DNA of 64,000 bases. Origin: Prevotella sp. GTDB lineage: Bacteria > Bacteroidota > Bacteroidia > Bacteroidales > Bacteroidaceae. The translations under genes were made by a program, and so were the position numbers. Position 1 is the first letter of the stretch, and every line of letters starts with the position of its first letter. Positions 10,168 through 18,793 of the stretch are shown piece after piece. The DNA is taken from positions 124,001-188,000 of the forward strand of contig JAJPYN010000019.1 in NCBI GenBank assembly GCA_021204905.1. The letters are read 5' to 3'. The notes below the pieces were generated by a model. That model worked only from the letters and a program-made list of their open reading frames with translations, was not told the DNA's origin and did no database searches.

Positions 10168-11886
10168 TTACTCGCTGTAGCACTTTGCCTCGCTGTCCAT
10201 GCTCATCTCCGTGCCTGTCAGCGGCCGCGAGCTTGCCAGTCCGGCGGCGATCACCTCCTGCGGGATCTCTATGGCGCGTCGCGAGTCGTCCCACGTGAGC
10301 TTGTATTCGGTGTTGTCCGAGCCGACGTAATGCGAGTATTCGATGCCGAAGCGTTTAAGGTCGAAGAAGCGCCAGCCTTCCTCCCATGTCTCGAAGCGGC
10401 GGAAGTCGTTGAGGCAGTTCATATAGGGCACCACGCTTGCGGGTACTACGAAATCGCTGCTCATGTTCTTCGTGAAATCCCAGTTCTCGTAGCAGTTGGT
10501 GTTCGTCGACACGGAATAATAGCTCTCGATCAGCGCCCTTGTCAGCGGCACGAGCGCATTGCTTGCAGTGTAAATGGCGGTGTTCGCGTCGGAGAACTGC
10601 TGGCGGCTGTCGTCGTAGGCGATGAGGTCCTCCACGGCGCCGTCGATGTCCTGATGGTCTTTCGAAAGCAGCTTCGCCTCGGCGCGGTCGAGCAGCAGTT
10701 CCGTTGCAGTAAACTCGCGGCGGATGACGTGCGCGTAACCTATGCCGGACACCTTGTCGGTGTATTGGAACGTCTCGGCAATCTTCGCGCAGGTGAAGCC
10801 GTAGTCGGTGTCGGAGAGGTAGAACGTGAAGCCCGCCACGTAGGCCGTCGGGTAGAGGTACCACCGCGAGTTGGCCGTGGTGTGGTAGATGGTGCCCACG
10901 AGCGCGTCGCCGGAGCAGGAATAGCGGTAGCCCACCGACTTGCGCCATTGCAGCGAGTAGGTAGGAATGAGCAGCAGGTTGTTATTGATTGACGCGCTCT
11001 GCCATGCCGTGGCGTAGTCGTCGGAATAGACGCAATCGTCGAAGCCGGAATAGTCCATCAGCTTGCCCGAGAGCATCGATGTGCCTTCGCCAAGGACGGC
11101 GTTGGCGTGCTCGATGACCTTGTCGTAGTCGCGTTTGTAAAGGTAGAACCGTGCGGCGAAGGCGTGCGCGGCATTAACGTTGAAATGCCATTTCGGCACG
11201 GTGTAGTTGTCGTCGCTGATGTCTGCCAAGCCCGCTTCAAGGTCGGCCTCGATATTGTTGTAAACATCGGTAACGGTGCCGCGCTCGTACGACGGCATCA
11301 CGGTGTCTTCCGACTTGGTGATATACGGCACGCCGATGTCGTTCTTGCTCGCCTCGTCGTCTTTATATGCTTGCGAGAACATGTTGACGAGGATGAAGTG
11401 GCTGTATGCGCGGATGAGCAGGGCCTCGGCGCGCGCGGCTTTGAGCTTCGTGGTCATCACGCCGCCGTTCTCCTCGGTGAGCGTTTCAATCGACTCAAGC
11501 GCGAGGTTGGCCGTGGCGATGGCGTTGTAAAGGCCTTCCCACACCACTGTCGGCGAGTCGGTCGAGGTGGATGATTTACCTGCATCGAAGCGGAAGATCT
11601 CGTCGTCGATGCGCTCGTAGGAGGAGAGGTTGTAATGCACGAGCACCTGCTTGGCGTCGGGGTTCGGGGGATAATGCGGCGCGTTGTTGTCGATCATGTT
11701 GTCCGACGACAGCTCGGCGATCTGCCCCCAGTTGCCGTCGGGGTAGGCGCTGACGAGGAGCGACACCACCTTGTCTTCGCTGTCAATATCCACGCGCTCG
11801 TCGGGCTGCTGGTCGAGGAAATCGCTGCACGACACCGTTGCCAGCGCCACTGTCAGCGCGAACATTATATTGTTGAAGTATCTCAT
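10168..11886 (-). CDS. SusD/RagB family nutrient-binding lipoprotein
   Basis: 572-residue surface lipoprotein that caps its partner SusC and captures substrate. The signal peptide ends in lipobox VSC (Cys 20) followed by SDFLDQQPDERV, the classic SusD N-terminus. TPR-like helical segments follow (for example EALLIRAYSHFILVNMFSQAY near residue 160) and the C-terminal half has the family pattern up to FRRFETWEEGWRFFDLKRFG. It starts 42 bp after susC and precedes the HExxH lipoprotein by 27 bp. No glycoside hydrolase is encoded nearby, so the ligand cannot be assumed to be a polysaccharide. Confidence 0.93.
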   Translation of the reverse strand: MRYFNNIMFALTVALATVSCSDFLDQQPDERVDIDSEDKVVSLLVSAYPDGNWGQIAELSSDNMIDNNAPHYPPNPDAKQVLVHYNLSSYERIDDEIFRFDAGKSSTSTDSPTVVWEGLYNAIATANLALESIETLTEENGGVMTTKLKAARAEALLIRAYSHFILVNMFSQAYKDDEASKNDIGVPYITKSEDTVMPSYERGTVTDVYNNIEADLEAGLADISDDNYTVPKWHFNVNAAHAFAARFYLYKRDYDKVIEHANAVLGEGTSMLSGKLMDYSGFDDCVYSDDYATAWQSASINNNLLLIPTYSLQWRKSVGYRYSCSGDALVGTIYHTTANSRWYLYPTAYVAGFTFYLSDTDYGFTCAKIAETFQYTDKVSGIGYAHVIRREFTATELLLDRAEAKLLSKDHQDIDGAVEDLIAYDDSRQQFSDANTAIYTASNALVPLTRALIESYYSVSTNTNCYENWDFTKNMSSDFVVPASVVPYMNCLNDFRRFETWEEGWRFFDLKRFGIEYSHYVGSDNTEYKLTWDDSRRAIEIPQEVIAAGLASSRPLTGTEMSMDSEAKCYSE

Positions 11887-11928
11887 TTCGGTCTGCTTTC
11901 TATATTTTTTTATCCCTTTTCTTCTGCC

Positions 11929-14900
11929 TTAGATGCCCAGCCGCAGCGTGAACGTGAACTGCTTCGACAGCGGCGTGGCCACACCGCCGGAATTGACGAA
12001 CTCCGGGTCCTGCCCGTTGAGCTTCTTGTCGGCGTAGAGCAGGAAGAGGTTGGTGGCGTCGAGCTTGAGCGATGCCGAGCCGAGCCCTATGCGGTTGAGG
12101 AAGTTCTTCGGCACGTCGTAGGTGAGCGAGATGTCTTTCAGACGGATGAAACTGCCTTTCGCCACACGCTCGGTAGAGTAGTTGTAAGCGCTGTAAGCAT
12201 ACGACAACTGGCTGTCGTTATAGTACTGCCTGACGCTGGCGATGGCCGGGATGTTGGTGTAGTTCTCGTCGCCGGATTTCACCCAGCGGTTCTTAAACTC
12301 CTTCGGCATGGCCGACATGTCGGAATACGATGATGAGAACACGTCGTCGAGGCGCACCACGTTACCGAATGCGTAGGTGAAGAAGATGTTCAGTCGCCAG
12401 TTTTTATAGGTGAGCGTGTTGTTGAAACCGCCAGTGTACGGCGCCTCCGTCGGCCCTTCATAAACGAGGAAGTCGAGGTTGTCGTACTCCTGGAAATTGA
12501 TGTCGGTGGTGGTTACTTCGCCGTTCTCGTTGATGAACATCGGGATACCCTCATCGTTCAGCCCCACGAACGGGATGGAGAACAGCGCCGACACGGGGTA
12601 GCCCTCGCGGTAGTGGCCCGCCGCCGTCGATGTCGAGCTTGTGCCGGTTACGAGGTCCATCACTGCCGAGCGCGATTTAAGGTCGGTGATGGTGTTTGTC
12701 GCGTAGGAGAACGTGAAGTCGGTGGTCCAATCGAAGTTCTCCGTCTTGATATTCGTTGATGAGAGGGTCAGCTCCACGCCGTGCGATTTCATCGTTGCCA
12801 CATTGGCGTATTTCGATATGAAACCGCCGACACCCTGCGTCTGTATTTGCCCGATGAGGTCGTAGTTCTGCCGCCAATAGATATCCATATTCAGGTTCAA
12901 CCTGTTGCGCAGGAAACCGAGGTCGAAGCCGATGTTCAGCTCGTGCTTCTTCTCGTAGGTAAGCTCCTTGTTGGCGAGGTCGTCGAGGTAAAGCTCGGTC
13001 TCAATCTGGTCGGCCTCCGGGCGCCACGCGTTCTGCGAATAGATGACGGGCAGCGCATTAGTTACCCACGACGGACCGCTGTCGGCCGTAAGGGAGTACG
13101 AGATGCGCGCGGTGAAATGCGAGATAGCCTCGTTGGTGTTCTCCATCAGCGTCTTAAAGAATTCCTCTTCGTGCGCGTTCCAGGCGCCGGACACGTTCCA
13201 CGTGGGCAACCAGCGTGCGCTGCGGCTGCGGCCGAGCTTGTTCGTACCTTCGTAGCGGCCGGTGAGGTTGATGGTGTAACGCCCTTCATACGAGTAGCTG
13301 CCGCTGAGGAAATAGGCAAGGTTGCGCGTCCATGATTTGCTGAACGAGGTCAAAATCGTGCCTTCCTCCTTCGCCTGTTTGTAAAACTCCGGCGTGATGG
13401 TAACGAGGCGGCCGTTGTCGTAATCCACACCGTAATCGGAGTGCGACATCTGGTCCTTGCTCGTTTTGTTCACCTCCATTCCGGCGAAGAGGTTCATGAT
13501 GTGCGTGTCGTTCCAGACGCGGTTATACTGCGCCGTACCGCGGAAGTCGAACTGCTTTACGGAGTAGTCGTCGCGGATGTAGATGCCGCCGGTCGGCATA
13601 ACCGAAATCGGCAGCGCGTTGGTGTTGTCGGGGTCGGTGTAGAGGTAGCGGTTGTTGTACATCACGTTCGGGTCGTCGACGCCGGCGCGGTAAGCCTCGG
13701 CCTGATTTGACGAGTTGAGGATGAAGTGCTCCTGCGTGCTCTTCTGAACGCGGTAGGCCGCAAGTCCGTGAAATTCAAGGCCTTGGATGGGTTTCCAGTT
13801 GATCTCGCCCTGATATTTCATATCCGACACTGACAGGTCGATATAGTTGTTTTCCAACTCGTGGAAGATGTTGAAATCGGCGTAGTTGCGCGTGTAGGTC
13901 TCGTTCGGGTCGAGCGTGCGCGAGGTGTTCATCGCGTAACTGAACGGGTTGATGTCGAAGCTGCGGTTCACCGTACCCGTAACGATGTCGGTGGAGCGTG
14001 CCAGCGTGCCCGGAGCTTTCTGGTCGCGGTAGGAGCCGTTGGTGAGCAGCGTTACCGACAGCCATTTCGAGAGGTTGAACGTGGCGTTCATGTTCGCCGT
14101 GTAGCGTTCCACCGAGCTGTCGAGCGTCCAGCCGGGGTCGTTCATCACCGACACCGACGCGTAGAGGTTGGCCTTGTCCGTACCGGTGGAGATGCTCACG
14201 GAATGGTTCTGCATGATGTTGTTGTTAAACAGCAGGTCGAACCAGTCGGTGTTGCGGAACTCGGCCTCTTGCAAATAGCTGTTCATCGCCGCGTCGGTGT
14301 AAGGCAGGCCGAACTGCCCGTTTGTTGCGTCGTACTGCGACATGAGCGTGTACATCTTGCCGTAAAGGCCTGATGTCGAGCTGTTTGCCAGCGTTGAAAA
14401 TTCGAGCCAGCCCTTCGCCGCCATCTCTTTGTAGATGCCCATCTGCTCTTGCGAGTTGCAAATATTATAATCGCTGTAACTCGGCTTCAAACGGTAAGTA
14501 AACTCACCGGTATAATTCACCGTGCTGCGTCCGGCCTTACCGCGCTTCGTAGTGATTACCACGACGCCGGCCATCGCGCGCGCACCATAAATAGATGTGG
14601 CGCTACCGTCTTTCAACACTTGGAAACTCTCGATATCGTCGGCGCTCAAGCCCGAGATGGCGTTTGAGATAAGCGTTACCGCATCGCCCGAAGAAAGGTC
14701 GTCGGAACTGACATCCACCGCGTCTTCCTGTATCACGCCGTCGATGACCCACAGCGGCTTCGAGTTGCCGTAGATAGATGTCGCGCCGCGCACGCGGATC
14801 TTCGGTGCCGTACCGAACGTGCCGGACACGTTTTGCAGCGACACGCCCGCGACACGGCCCTCAAGGGCGCGGCTCACATCAGCCACACCGTCGAGCCTCG

Positions 14901-15282
14901 CTTTGTCGGCGTCCACCTTCGACGTGGCGCCCGTGAACAGACGCTTGTCCATCTTTTGCATACCCGTTACCACAACCTCGTTGATCGACTGCGACGACGG
15001 CTCCAGCTCGATGGTCATCCCGTCGGAGGCCTTCGTCTCTTTTTTCTCGTAACCGACATAGGTGACAACCACCGTCTTGCCGGCCGCGGAGTAAAGCGTG
15101 AATTTGCCGTTAATATCAGTGATTACTCCCGTTTTCGTGCCTTTCAGCATGACGGACGCGCCGATAACGGGCTCTCCGAATTCGTCCACCACGGTACCGC
15201 TCACGTTGCCGCCCTGCGCGAAGGCACACGCTGCCGCAAGAGCAAACGTTACCGTTAGAAATAACTGCTTCAATATTCTCAT
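11929..15282 (-). CDS. SusC/RagA family TonB-linked outer membrane transporter
   Basis: 1117 residues. Order of parts: signal peptide (ends AQGG), carboxypeptidase-regulatory-like beta-sandwich at about 25-95 (SGTVVDEFGEPVIGASVMLKG), TonB-box-like INEVVVTG near 105, plug domain at about 115-235 (GRVAGVSLQ, PLWVIDGV, SIYGARAMAGVVVITTKRG), then the 22-strand barrel ending in the aromatic-rich KQFTFTLRLGI. It imports the substrate bound by the adjacent SusD using TonB/ExbBD energy. First gene of a five-gene leftward operon with a good promoter upstream. The signal peptide lacks an N-terminal anti-sigma interaction (STN) domain. Confidence 0.95.
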   Translation of the reverse strand: MRILKQLFLTVTFALAAACAFAQGGNVSGTVVDEFGEPVIGASVMLKGTKTGVITDINGKFTLYSAAGKTVVVTYVGYEKKETKASDGMTIELEPSSQSINEVVVTGMQKMDKRLFTGATSKVDADKARLDGVADVSRALEGRVAGVSLQNVSGTFGTAPKIRVRGATSIYGNSKPLWVIDGVIQEDAVDVSSDDLSSGDAVTLISNAISGLSADDIESFQVLKDGSATSIYGARAMAGVVVITTKRGKAGRSTVNYTGEFTYRLKPSYSDYNICNSQEQMGIYKEMAAKGWLEFSTLANSSTSGLYGKMYTLMSQYDATNGQFGLPYTDAAMNSYLQEAEFRNTDWFDLLFNNNIMQNHSVSISTGTDKANLYASVSVMNDPGWTLDSSVERYTANMNATFNLSKWLSVTLLTNGSYRDQKAPGTLARSTDIVTGTVNRSFDINPFSYAMNTSRTLDPNETYTRNYADFNIFHELENNYIDLSVSDMKYQGEINWKPIQGLEFHGLAAYRVQKSTQEHFILNSSNQAEAYRAGVDDPNVMYNNRYLYTDPDNTNALPISVMPTGGIYIRDDYSVKQFDFRGTAQYNRVWNDTHIMNLFAGMEVNKTSKDQMSHSDYGVDYDNGRLVTITPEFYKQAKEEGTILTSFSKSWTRNLAYFLSGSYSYEGRYTINLTGRYEGTNKLGRSRSARWLPTWNVSGAWNAHEEEFFKTLMENTNEAISHFTARISYSLTADSGPSWVTNALPVIYSQNAWRPEADQIETELYLDDLANKELTYEKKHELNIGFDLGFLRNRLNLNMDIYWRQNYDLIGQIQTQGVGGFISKYANVATMKSHGVELTLSSTNIKTENFDWTTDFTFSYATNTITDLKSRSAVMDLVTGTSSTSTAAGHYREGYPVSALFSIPFVGLNDEGIPMFINENGEVTTTDINFQEYDNLDFLVYEGPTEAPYTGGFNNTLTYKNWRLNIFFTYAFGNVVRLDDVFSSSYSDMSAMPKEFKNRWVKSGDENYTNIPAIASVRQYYNDSQLSYAYSAYNYSTERVAKGSFIRLKDISLTYDVPKNFLNRIGLGSASLKLDATNLFLLYADKKLNGQDPEFVNSGGVATPLSKQFTFTLRLGI

Positions 15283-15376
15283 ATTTAATTATAATAAACG
15301 CTTCAAAGAAACGCCGCACACGCGCGAATCAGCCGCCGCAGCAAAGCCTTGAACCGTCTCATTTCATTGTCAGCGA

Positions 15377-15406
15377 CAAAGGTAAACGCTTTTTTTTATT
15401 GTCAAA
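15377..15406 (-). promoter_or_regulatory. Promoter of the Sus-like operon
   Basis: Minus-strand TACCTTTG (15377-15384) matches TAnnTTTG, and TTTG (15403-15406) lies 18 bp upstream as the -33 box. Predicted transcription start is near 15370, giving a leader of about 90 bases before susC. Confidence 0.72.
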
Positions 15407-15531
15407 AGAAAAACGCGAAATAAGATGATTTTCGTCCGAATTTTAACTCTTTCGCAAGCGGTTCGAAAGCAAATGCGCACGATTGCCGACAAAGTGATAA
15501 AAGGCGGTGCGGCGAACCTAAGGCAGCATTC

Positions 15532-15627
15532 GGCAAAGGGCTGGCGGCGGTTTAAGGCAAGGGGCTGGCGGCAATTTAGAAAAAGGCAATTGACAGTTTA
15601 AGAAAAAGGGCGGGCTGCCGTTAAAAA
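15532..15627. repeat. 24-bp tandem array in the susC/ftsB divergent gap
   Basis: Four degenerate units of 23-25 bp. The first two, beginning GGCAAAGGGCTGGCGGCGG and GGCAAGGGGCTGGCGGCAA, are nearly identical, and two later ones share the GGCAATTGACAGTTTAA / GGGCTGCCGTTAAA pattern. It lies in the 450-bp gap 15283-15730, which otherwise holds only the two divergent promoters; no ORF of note is present. Confidence 0.7.
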
Positions 15628-15692
15628 AATGGAACTACATTAATTAATTGTAATAAACGGCGGCGGCGGCGCGGATATTCGTTTTCATTGCT

Positions 15693-15700
15693 TACTTTTG
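15693..15700 (+). promoter_or_regulatory. -7 box of the DivIC/FtsB-like gene
   Basis: TACTTTTG is an exact TAnnTTTG match 30 bp before the ATG at 15731. It rules out the ORF-track start at 15698, which lies inside the promoter box. No clear -33 TTTG is visible. Confidence 0.65.
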
Positions 15701-15730
15701 CGCATTGCCGTTTGTGCGGCGAACGGGAAA

Positions 15731-16069
15731 ATGGCATGTTTCGACAACATCTGGAATGTCCTCGGCAGGTACAAGCACCTCATCATCATCGTGGTGGGAC
15801 TGCTCTTCGTCGGCGTGCTGAGCGACACGAGCCTGCGCGCGCTGATGAAGCTCGACGCCGAGAAGCGCAACCTGCAAGCGGAGGTCAATTACTACATTGT
15901 CAAGCGGCAAGAGGCCGAGCGGCAGTTGAACGCCTTGCAAAGCAGTCGCGAGGCGGTGGAGAAGGTGGCCCGCGAGCGCTATTTCATGAAGTACGACGAC
16001 GAGGACGTGTTCGTGCTGAGCAGCGAGCTGGACAACGGTCAGGAAGAAGGTTTTTCGTATGCAAAATAA
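15731..16069 (+). CDS. Septum formation initiator (DivIC/FtsB-like)
   Basis: 112-residue single-pass membrane protein of the divisome. A short cytoplasmic N-terminus is followed by a membrane helix (HLIIIVVGLLFVGVL, about residues 16-30), then a periplasmic coiled coil (LDAEKRNLQAEV to LQSSREAVEKVARERYFM), as in DivIC/FtsB. It should link FtsL and FtsQ-type proteins at the division site. The start is the ATG at 15731, since the ORF-track TTG at 15698 overlaps the promoter. Its final codons and TAA form the first unit of a 28-bp tandem array that runs to the next gene. Confidence 0.85.
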   Translation: MACFDNIWNVLGRYKHLIIIVVGLLFVGVLSDTSLRALMKLDAEKRNLQAEVNYYIVKRQEAERQLNALQSSREAVEKVARERYFMKYDDEDVFVLSSELDNGQEEGFSYAK

Positions 16070-16188
16070 GTTACGTCGTTCGTACAAAGCAAAGTAAATT
16101 GCATCGTTCGTACAAAGCAAAACAAACTACATCTTTCGTACTAAGCAAGATAAAAAATCGTCGTTCGTATGGAGCAAAATGATATTCG
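16051..16188 (+). repeat. 28-bp tandem array bridging stop and start codons
   Basis: Five units of 25-29 bp with consensus TCGTTCGTACAAAGCAAA. The first unit (16051-16075) contains the TAA stop of the DivIC-like gene. The last (16161-16188) contains the ATG of the next gene, where CGTACAAAGC has become CGTATGGAGC. The array makes up the whole 99-bp gap plus both gene edges. Confidence 0.88.
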
Positions 16189-16606
16189 TCCGTTAACACG
16201 CATGCAGTCGGCGCTGTTCGTCGCGGGCGGCGTGCTGATGGTGGCCGGCATGGGCTGCTTCGTGCTCATCCGCACACCGCAATGGGCGCAGATAGCTCGG
16301 CTGTGGGCGGCGGTGGCATACCTCGCCGGAGCGGTGCTCTTCGCCGTGTTGCAGATTATGCAGAGCTATCGCGGCGGCGACTTTGTGATAAAACGCTTGA
16401 AGAACATTATGACGATGGCCGATCTGCTGTTCGTCCTCGCCGGCGTGCTGATGATCGACACATGCACCGAGTTCCTGCGACAGCTGTTCAGCAACCCGGT
16501 CAATTATTTCAACTACCTCTACAACAAATGGCTCGTGGTGCTCCTCGTGGCCGTCGTGCTTGAATTATATTCCGTCAACCGAATTTCCTATAAACTGAGA
16601 AAATAA
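16169..16606 (+). CDS. Four-helix membrane protein of unknown function
   Basis: 145 residues with four hydrophobic segments (about 16-34, 46-64, 77-97 and 118-136) and a basic C-terminus (ISYKLRK). It follows the division gene and precedes a DUF4369 lipoprotein. I do not recognise a named family and see no catalytic motif. The start ATG lies inside the tandem array; the Met at residue 12 (MQSALFV) is an alternative start just before the first helix. Confidence 0.7.
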   Translation: MEQNDIRPLTRMQSALFVAGGVLMVAGMGCFVLIRTPQWAQIARLWAAVAYLAGAVLFAVLQIMQSYRGGDFVIKRLKNIMTMADLLFVLAGVLMIDTCTEFLRQLFSNPVNYFNYLYNKWLVVLLVAVVLELYSVNRISYKLRK

Positions 16607-16651
16607 CTTTTACCTAAGGCATTGGAACACAATCCTTTACGCCGCAAAATT

Positions 16652-17398
16652 ATGAAACAGGGCTTATCGATAATAACCGTTTTGGCCGGGCTTGCCGCAG
16701 TGGTCTCCTGCGCCAGTTCGTACAACATCCACGGTTCGTCGAACATCTCGACGCTCGACGGCCGCATGCTTTATTTAAAGGTGCTCGACGGCGATGAATT
16801 CCGCGATGTCGACTCCTGCGACGTGGTGCACGGCCAGTTCTCGTTCCACGGCACGTACGACTCGGTTTACATGGCCAACATCTTCATGGAAAACGAGCAA
16901 CTCATGCCCATCGTCGTTGAAGGCGGCAACATCAAAGTGCAAGTGGACAATGCCGATGTCGTGGTCGACGGCAGTCCGATGAACGACAAGCTGTTCGGCT
17001 TCCTCCGCCAGTACAACCAGATCATCGGCGAGCAGGCCGACCTTGTCCACCGCCACGACCAAGCCATCATGGACGGCAGCAACATGAACACCGTTTTGCG
17101 CGAGCTGCAAATGGAAGACATGCGCCTGTCGATGAAAGAAGATTCGCTCGTAACAGGCTTCGTGAAAGAGAATTACGACAACTGCCTCGGACCCGGCGTG
17201 TTCTTCCTCACCACCATCGGCTACGATTACCCGCTGCTCACGCCGTGGGTGGAGGACATCATGAGCCGCGCCACCGACTATTTCAAAAGCAATCCCTACG
17301 TGCGCACGTATTATCAAAAGGCGCTCGAGAACCAGCAGATAATGAACGGATTGCTCGAAGCGCCGTCGTCGCCTTACGCCACGCAGCCACAACCCTGA
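16652..17398 (+). CDS. DUF4369 domain lipoprotein
   Basis: 248 residues from the ATG at 16652, which starts a proper lipoprotein signal (MKQGLSIITVL, lipobox VVSC, Cys 19-20); the ORF-track start at 16622 adds a charged, unlikely leader. Residues about 25-130 (LDGRMLYLKVLDG, VDSCDVVHGQFSFHG, MPIVVEGGNIKVQVD) fit DUF4369, which usually precedes a thioredoxin domain in Bacteroidetes disulfide proteins. Here no thioredoxin domain follows; the C-terminal half is helical instead. Function unknown. It ends 18 bp before pyrC. Confidence 0.8.
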   Translation: MKQGLSIITVLAGLAAVVSCASSYNIHGSSNISTLDGRMLYLKVLDGDEFRDVDSCDVVHGQFSFHGTYDSVYMANIFMENEQLMPIVVEGGNIKVQVDNADVVVDGSPMNDKLFGFLRQYNQIIGEQADLVHRHDQAIMDGSNMNTVLRELQMEDMRLSMKEDSLVTGFVKENYDNCLGPGVFFLTTIGYDYPLLTPWVEDIMSRATDYFKSNPYVRTYYQKALENQQIMNGLLEAPSSPYATQPQP

Positions 17399-17416
17399 AC
17401 ACCCTTTCTGCACGAT

Positions 17417-18742
17417 ATGAAATTGCTTGTGGCGGGCGGCACGATTGTCTCGGAAGGACGGCAATTTGAAGGCTGTCTCGCCGTCGACAACGGGCGCATA
17501 ACGGAAATCACGGAAGGGCGCGCACCACAAGGGAAATTCGACGTAACAATCTGTACTGCAGGCAGTTACGTGCTGCCCGGCGTGATCGACAGTCATGTGC
17601 ATTTCCGCGAACCCGGCCTGACGCAAAAGGGCGACATCGAAAGCGAGAGCCGCGCAGCCGTTTATGGCGGGGTAACCTCCTTTTTCGACATGCCGAACAC
17701 GCTGCCGCAAACCGTTAGTAACGAAGCCTTAAACCAAAAATTCGCCCTTGCCGAAAACAAAAGTTACGCCAATTATTCGTTCTTCCCCGCCGCAACTGCA
17801 ACCAACCTTACATTTCTGCAAACCGTTGAAACCCAGCGCATTCCGGGTATAAAGTTGTTCATGGGCGCATCCACCGGCGGCATGCTTGTCGACAGCCCGG
17901 CCGACCTTGAACGCATCTTCCGCCTCGCTGCCGAACGCGGCCTCACCCTCGTGGCGCATTGCGAGGACAGCGCGGTGATCGAGCGGAACATGCAGCGTTA
18001 TAAAGCGGAGTGCGGCGCCGACCCCGACATCAGCCTGCACCCTGAAATCCGCAGCGCAGAGGCGTGCCTCGCATCGTCGTCGTTAGCCGCGCAATTAGCC
18101 GCAAAATTCGGCACGCACCTGCACATCGCGCACATCTCGACGGCGGGAGAATTAGCCCTTCTCGGCGGCTGCATCTCGGGCGAAATTTGCACATCCTACC
18201 TCCTCTTCGACGAGCGCGACTACCGGCTGAAAAGGTCAATGATTAAATGCAATCCCGCGATAAAAACGGCCGCGGACAAAGCGGCGCTGCGCAAGGCTGC
18301 GAAGGACAGGCTCGTCGCGACAATAGCCACTGACCACGCCCCGCACCTGTTGGGCGAGAAGCAGGGCGGTGCGGCGCGCGCGGCGTCGGGCATGCCGATG
18401 GTGCAGTTCTCCTTGCCCGCCGTGCTGACCGTTGCCGACGAGGAGCGCATGCCCCTTACAACCGTCGCGGAACTGATGTCGCATTCGCCGGCGAGGCTGT
18501 TCGGCGTGAAAGAGCGCGGCTTCCTCCGGCCGGGCTTCAAGGCCGACATCGCTGTGGTGCGGCGCGAGAAATGGCGCGTGGACAGGAGCTGCGTGCAAAG
18601 CAAGTGCGGCTGGAGCCCGATCGAAGGCATGGACCTTTCTTGGCGGGTAACGCACACCATTTGCAACGGCAATCTTATTTACAACGACGGCGCTTTCGAC
18701 AACCGTTTCCGCGGCGAAGAAATAATGTTCGAAAGGCATTAA
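17417..18742 (+). CDS. pyrC: Dihydroorotase
   Basis: Cyclises carbamoyl aspartate to dihydroorotate in de novo pyrimidine synthesis; zinc amidohydrolase in the cytoplasm. At 441 residues it is the class I type. Metal and substrate motifs are visible: DSHVHFREPG (His 60 and 62), KLFMGASTGG, VAHCEDS, HIAHIST and the catalytic TDHAPH. Lysine carboxylation as the bridging ligand seen in other members is not obvious here. The final codons ERH-TAA form the first unit of a 21-bp tandem repeat. Beyond the stop, the same frame stays open into the next gene. Confidence 0.93.
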   Translation: MKLLVAGGTIVSEGRQFEGCLAVDNGRITEITEGRAPQGKFDVTICTAGSYVLPGVIDSHVHFREPGLTQKGDIESESRAAVYGGVTSFFDMPNTLPQTVSNEALNQKFALAENKSYANYSFFPAATATNLTFLQTVETQRIPGIKLFMGASTGGMLVDSPADLERIFRLAAERGLTLVAHCEDSAVIERNMQRYKAECGADPDISLHPEIRSAEACLASSSLAAQLAAKFGTHLHIAHISTAGELALLGGCISGEICTSYLLFDERDYRLKRSMIKCNPAIKTAADKAALRKAAKDRLVATIATDHAPHLLGEKQGGAARAASGMPMVQFSLPAVLTVADEERMPLTTVAELMSHSPARLFGVKERGFLRPGFKADIAVVRREKWRVDRSCVQSKCGWSPIEGMDLSWRVTHTICNGNLIYNDGAFDNRFRGEEIMFERH

Positions 18743-18790
18743 TTTCGCGCGGCAAGCATTATTTTTCGCTCGAAAGGCATTAATTTTGAA
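18728..18790 (+). repeat. 21-bp triple repeat on the pyrC stop codon
   Basis: Three 21-bp units at 18728, 18749 and 18770. The first and third share TCGAAAGGCATTAATTT and the middle one is diverged (CAAGCATTATTTTTCGC). Unit one contains the pyrC TAA. The 21-bp period keeps the frame, so only the single TAA separates pyrC from the downstream frame. Confidence 0.85.
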
Positions 18791-18793
18791 GGC

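Noticed and set aside
9505-10992. 495-codon plus-strand ORF
   Set aside because: Antisense to the HExxH lipoprotein and SusD genes; Val/Arg-rich product without motifs.
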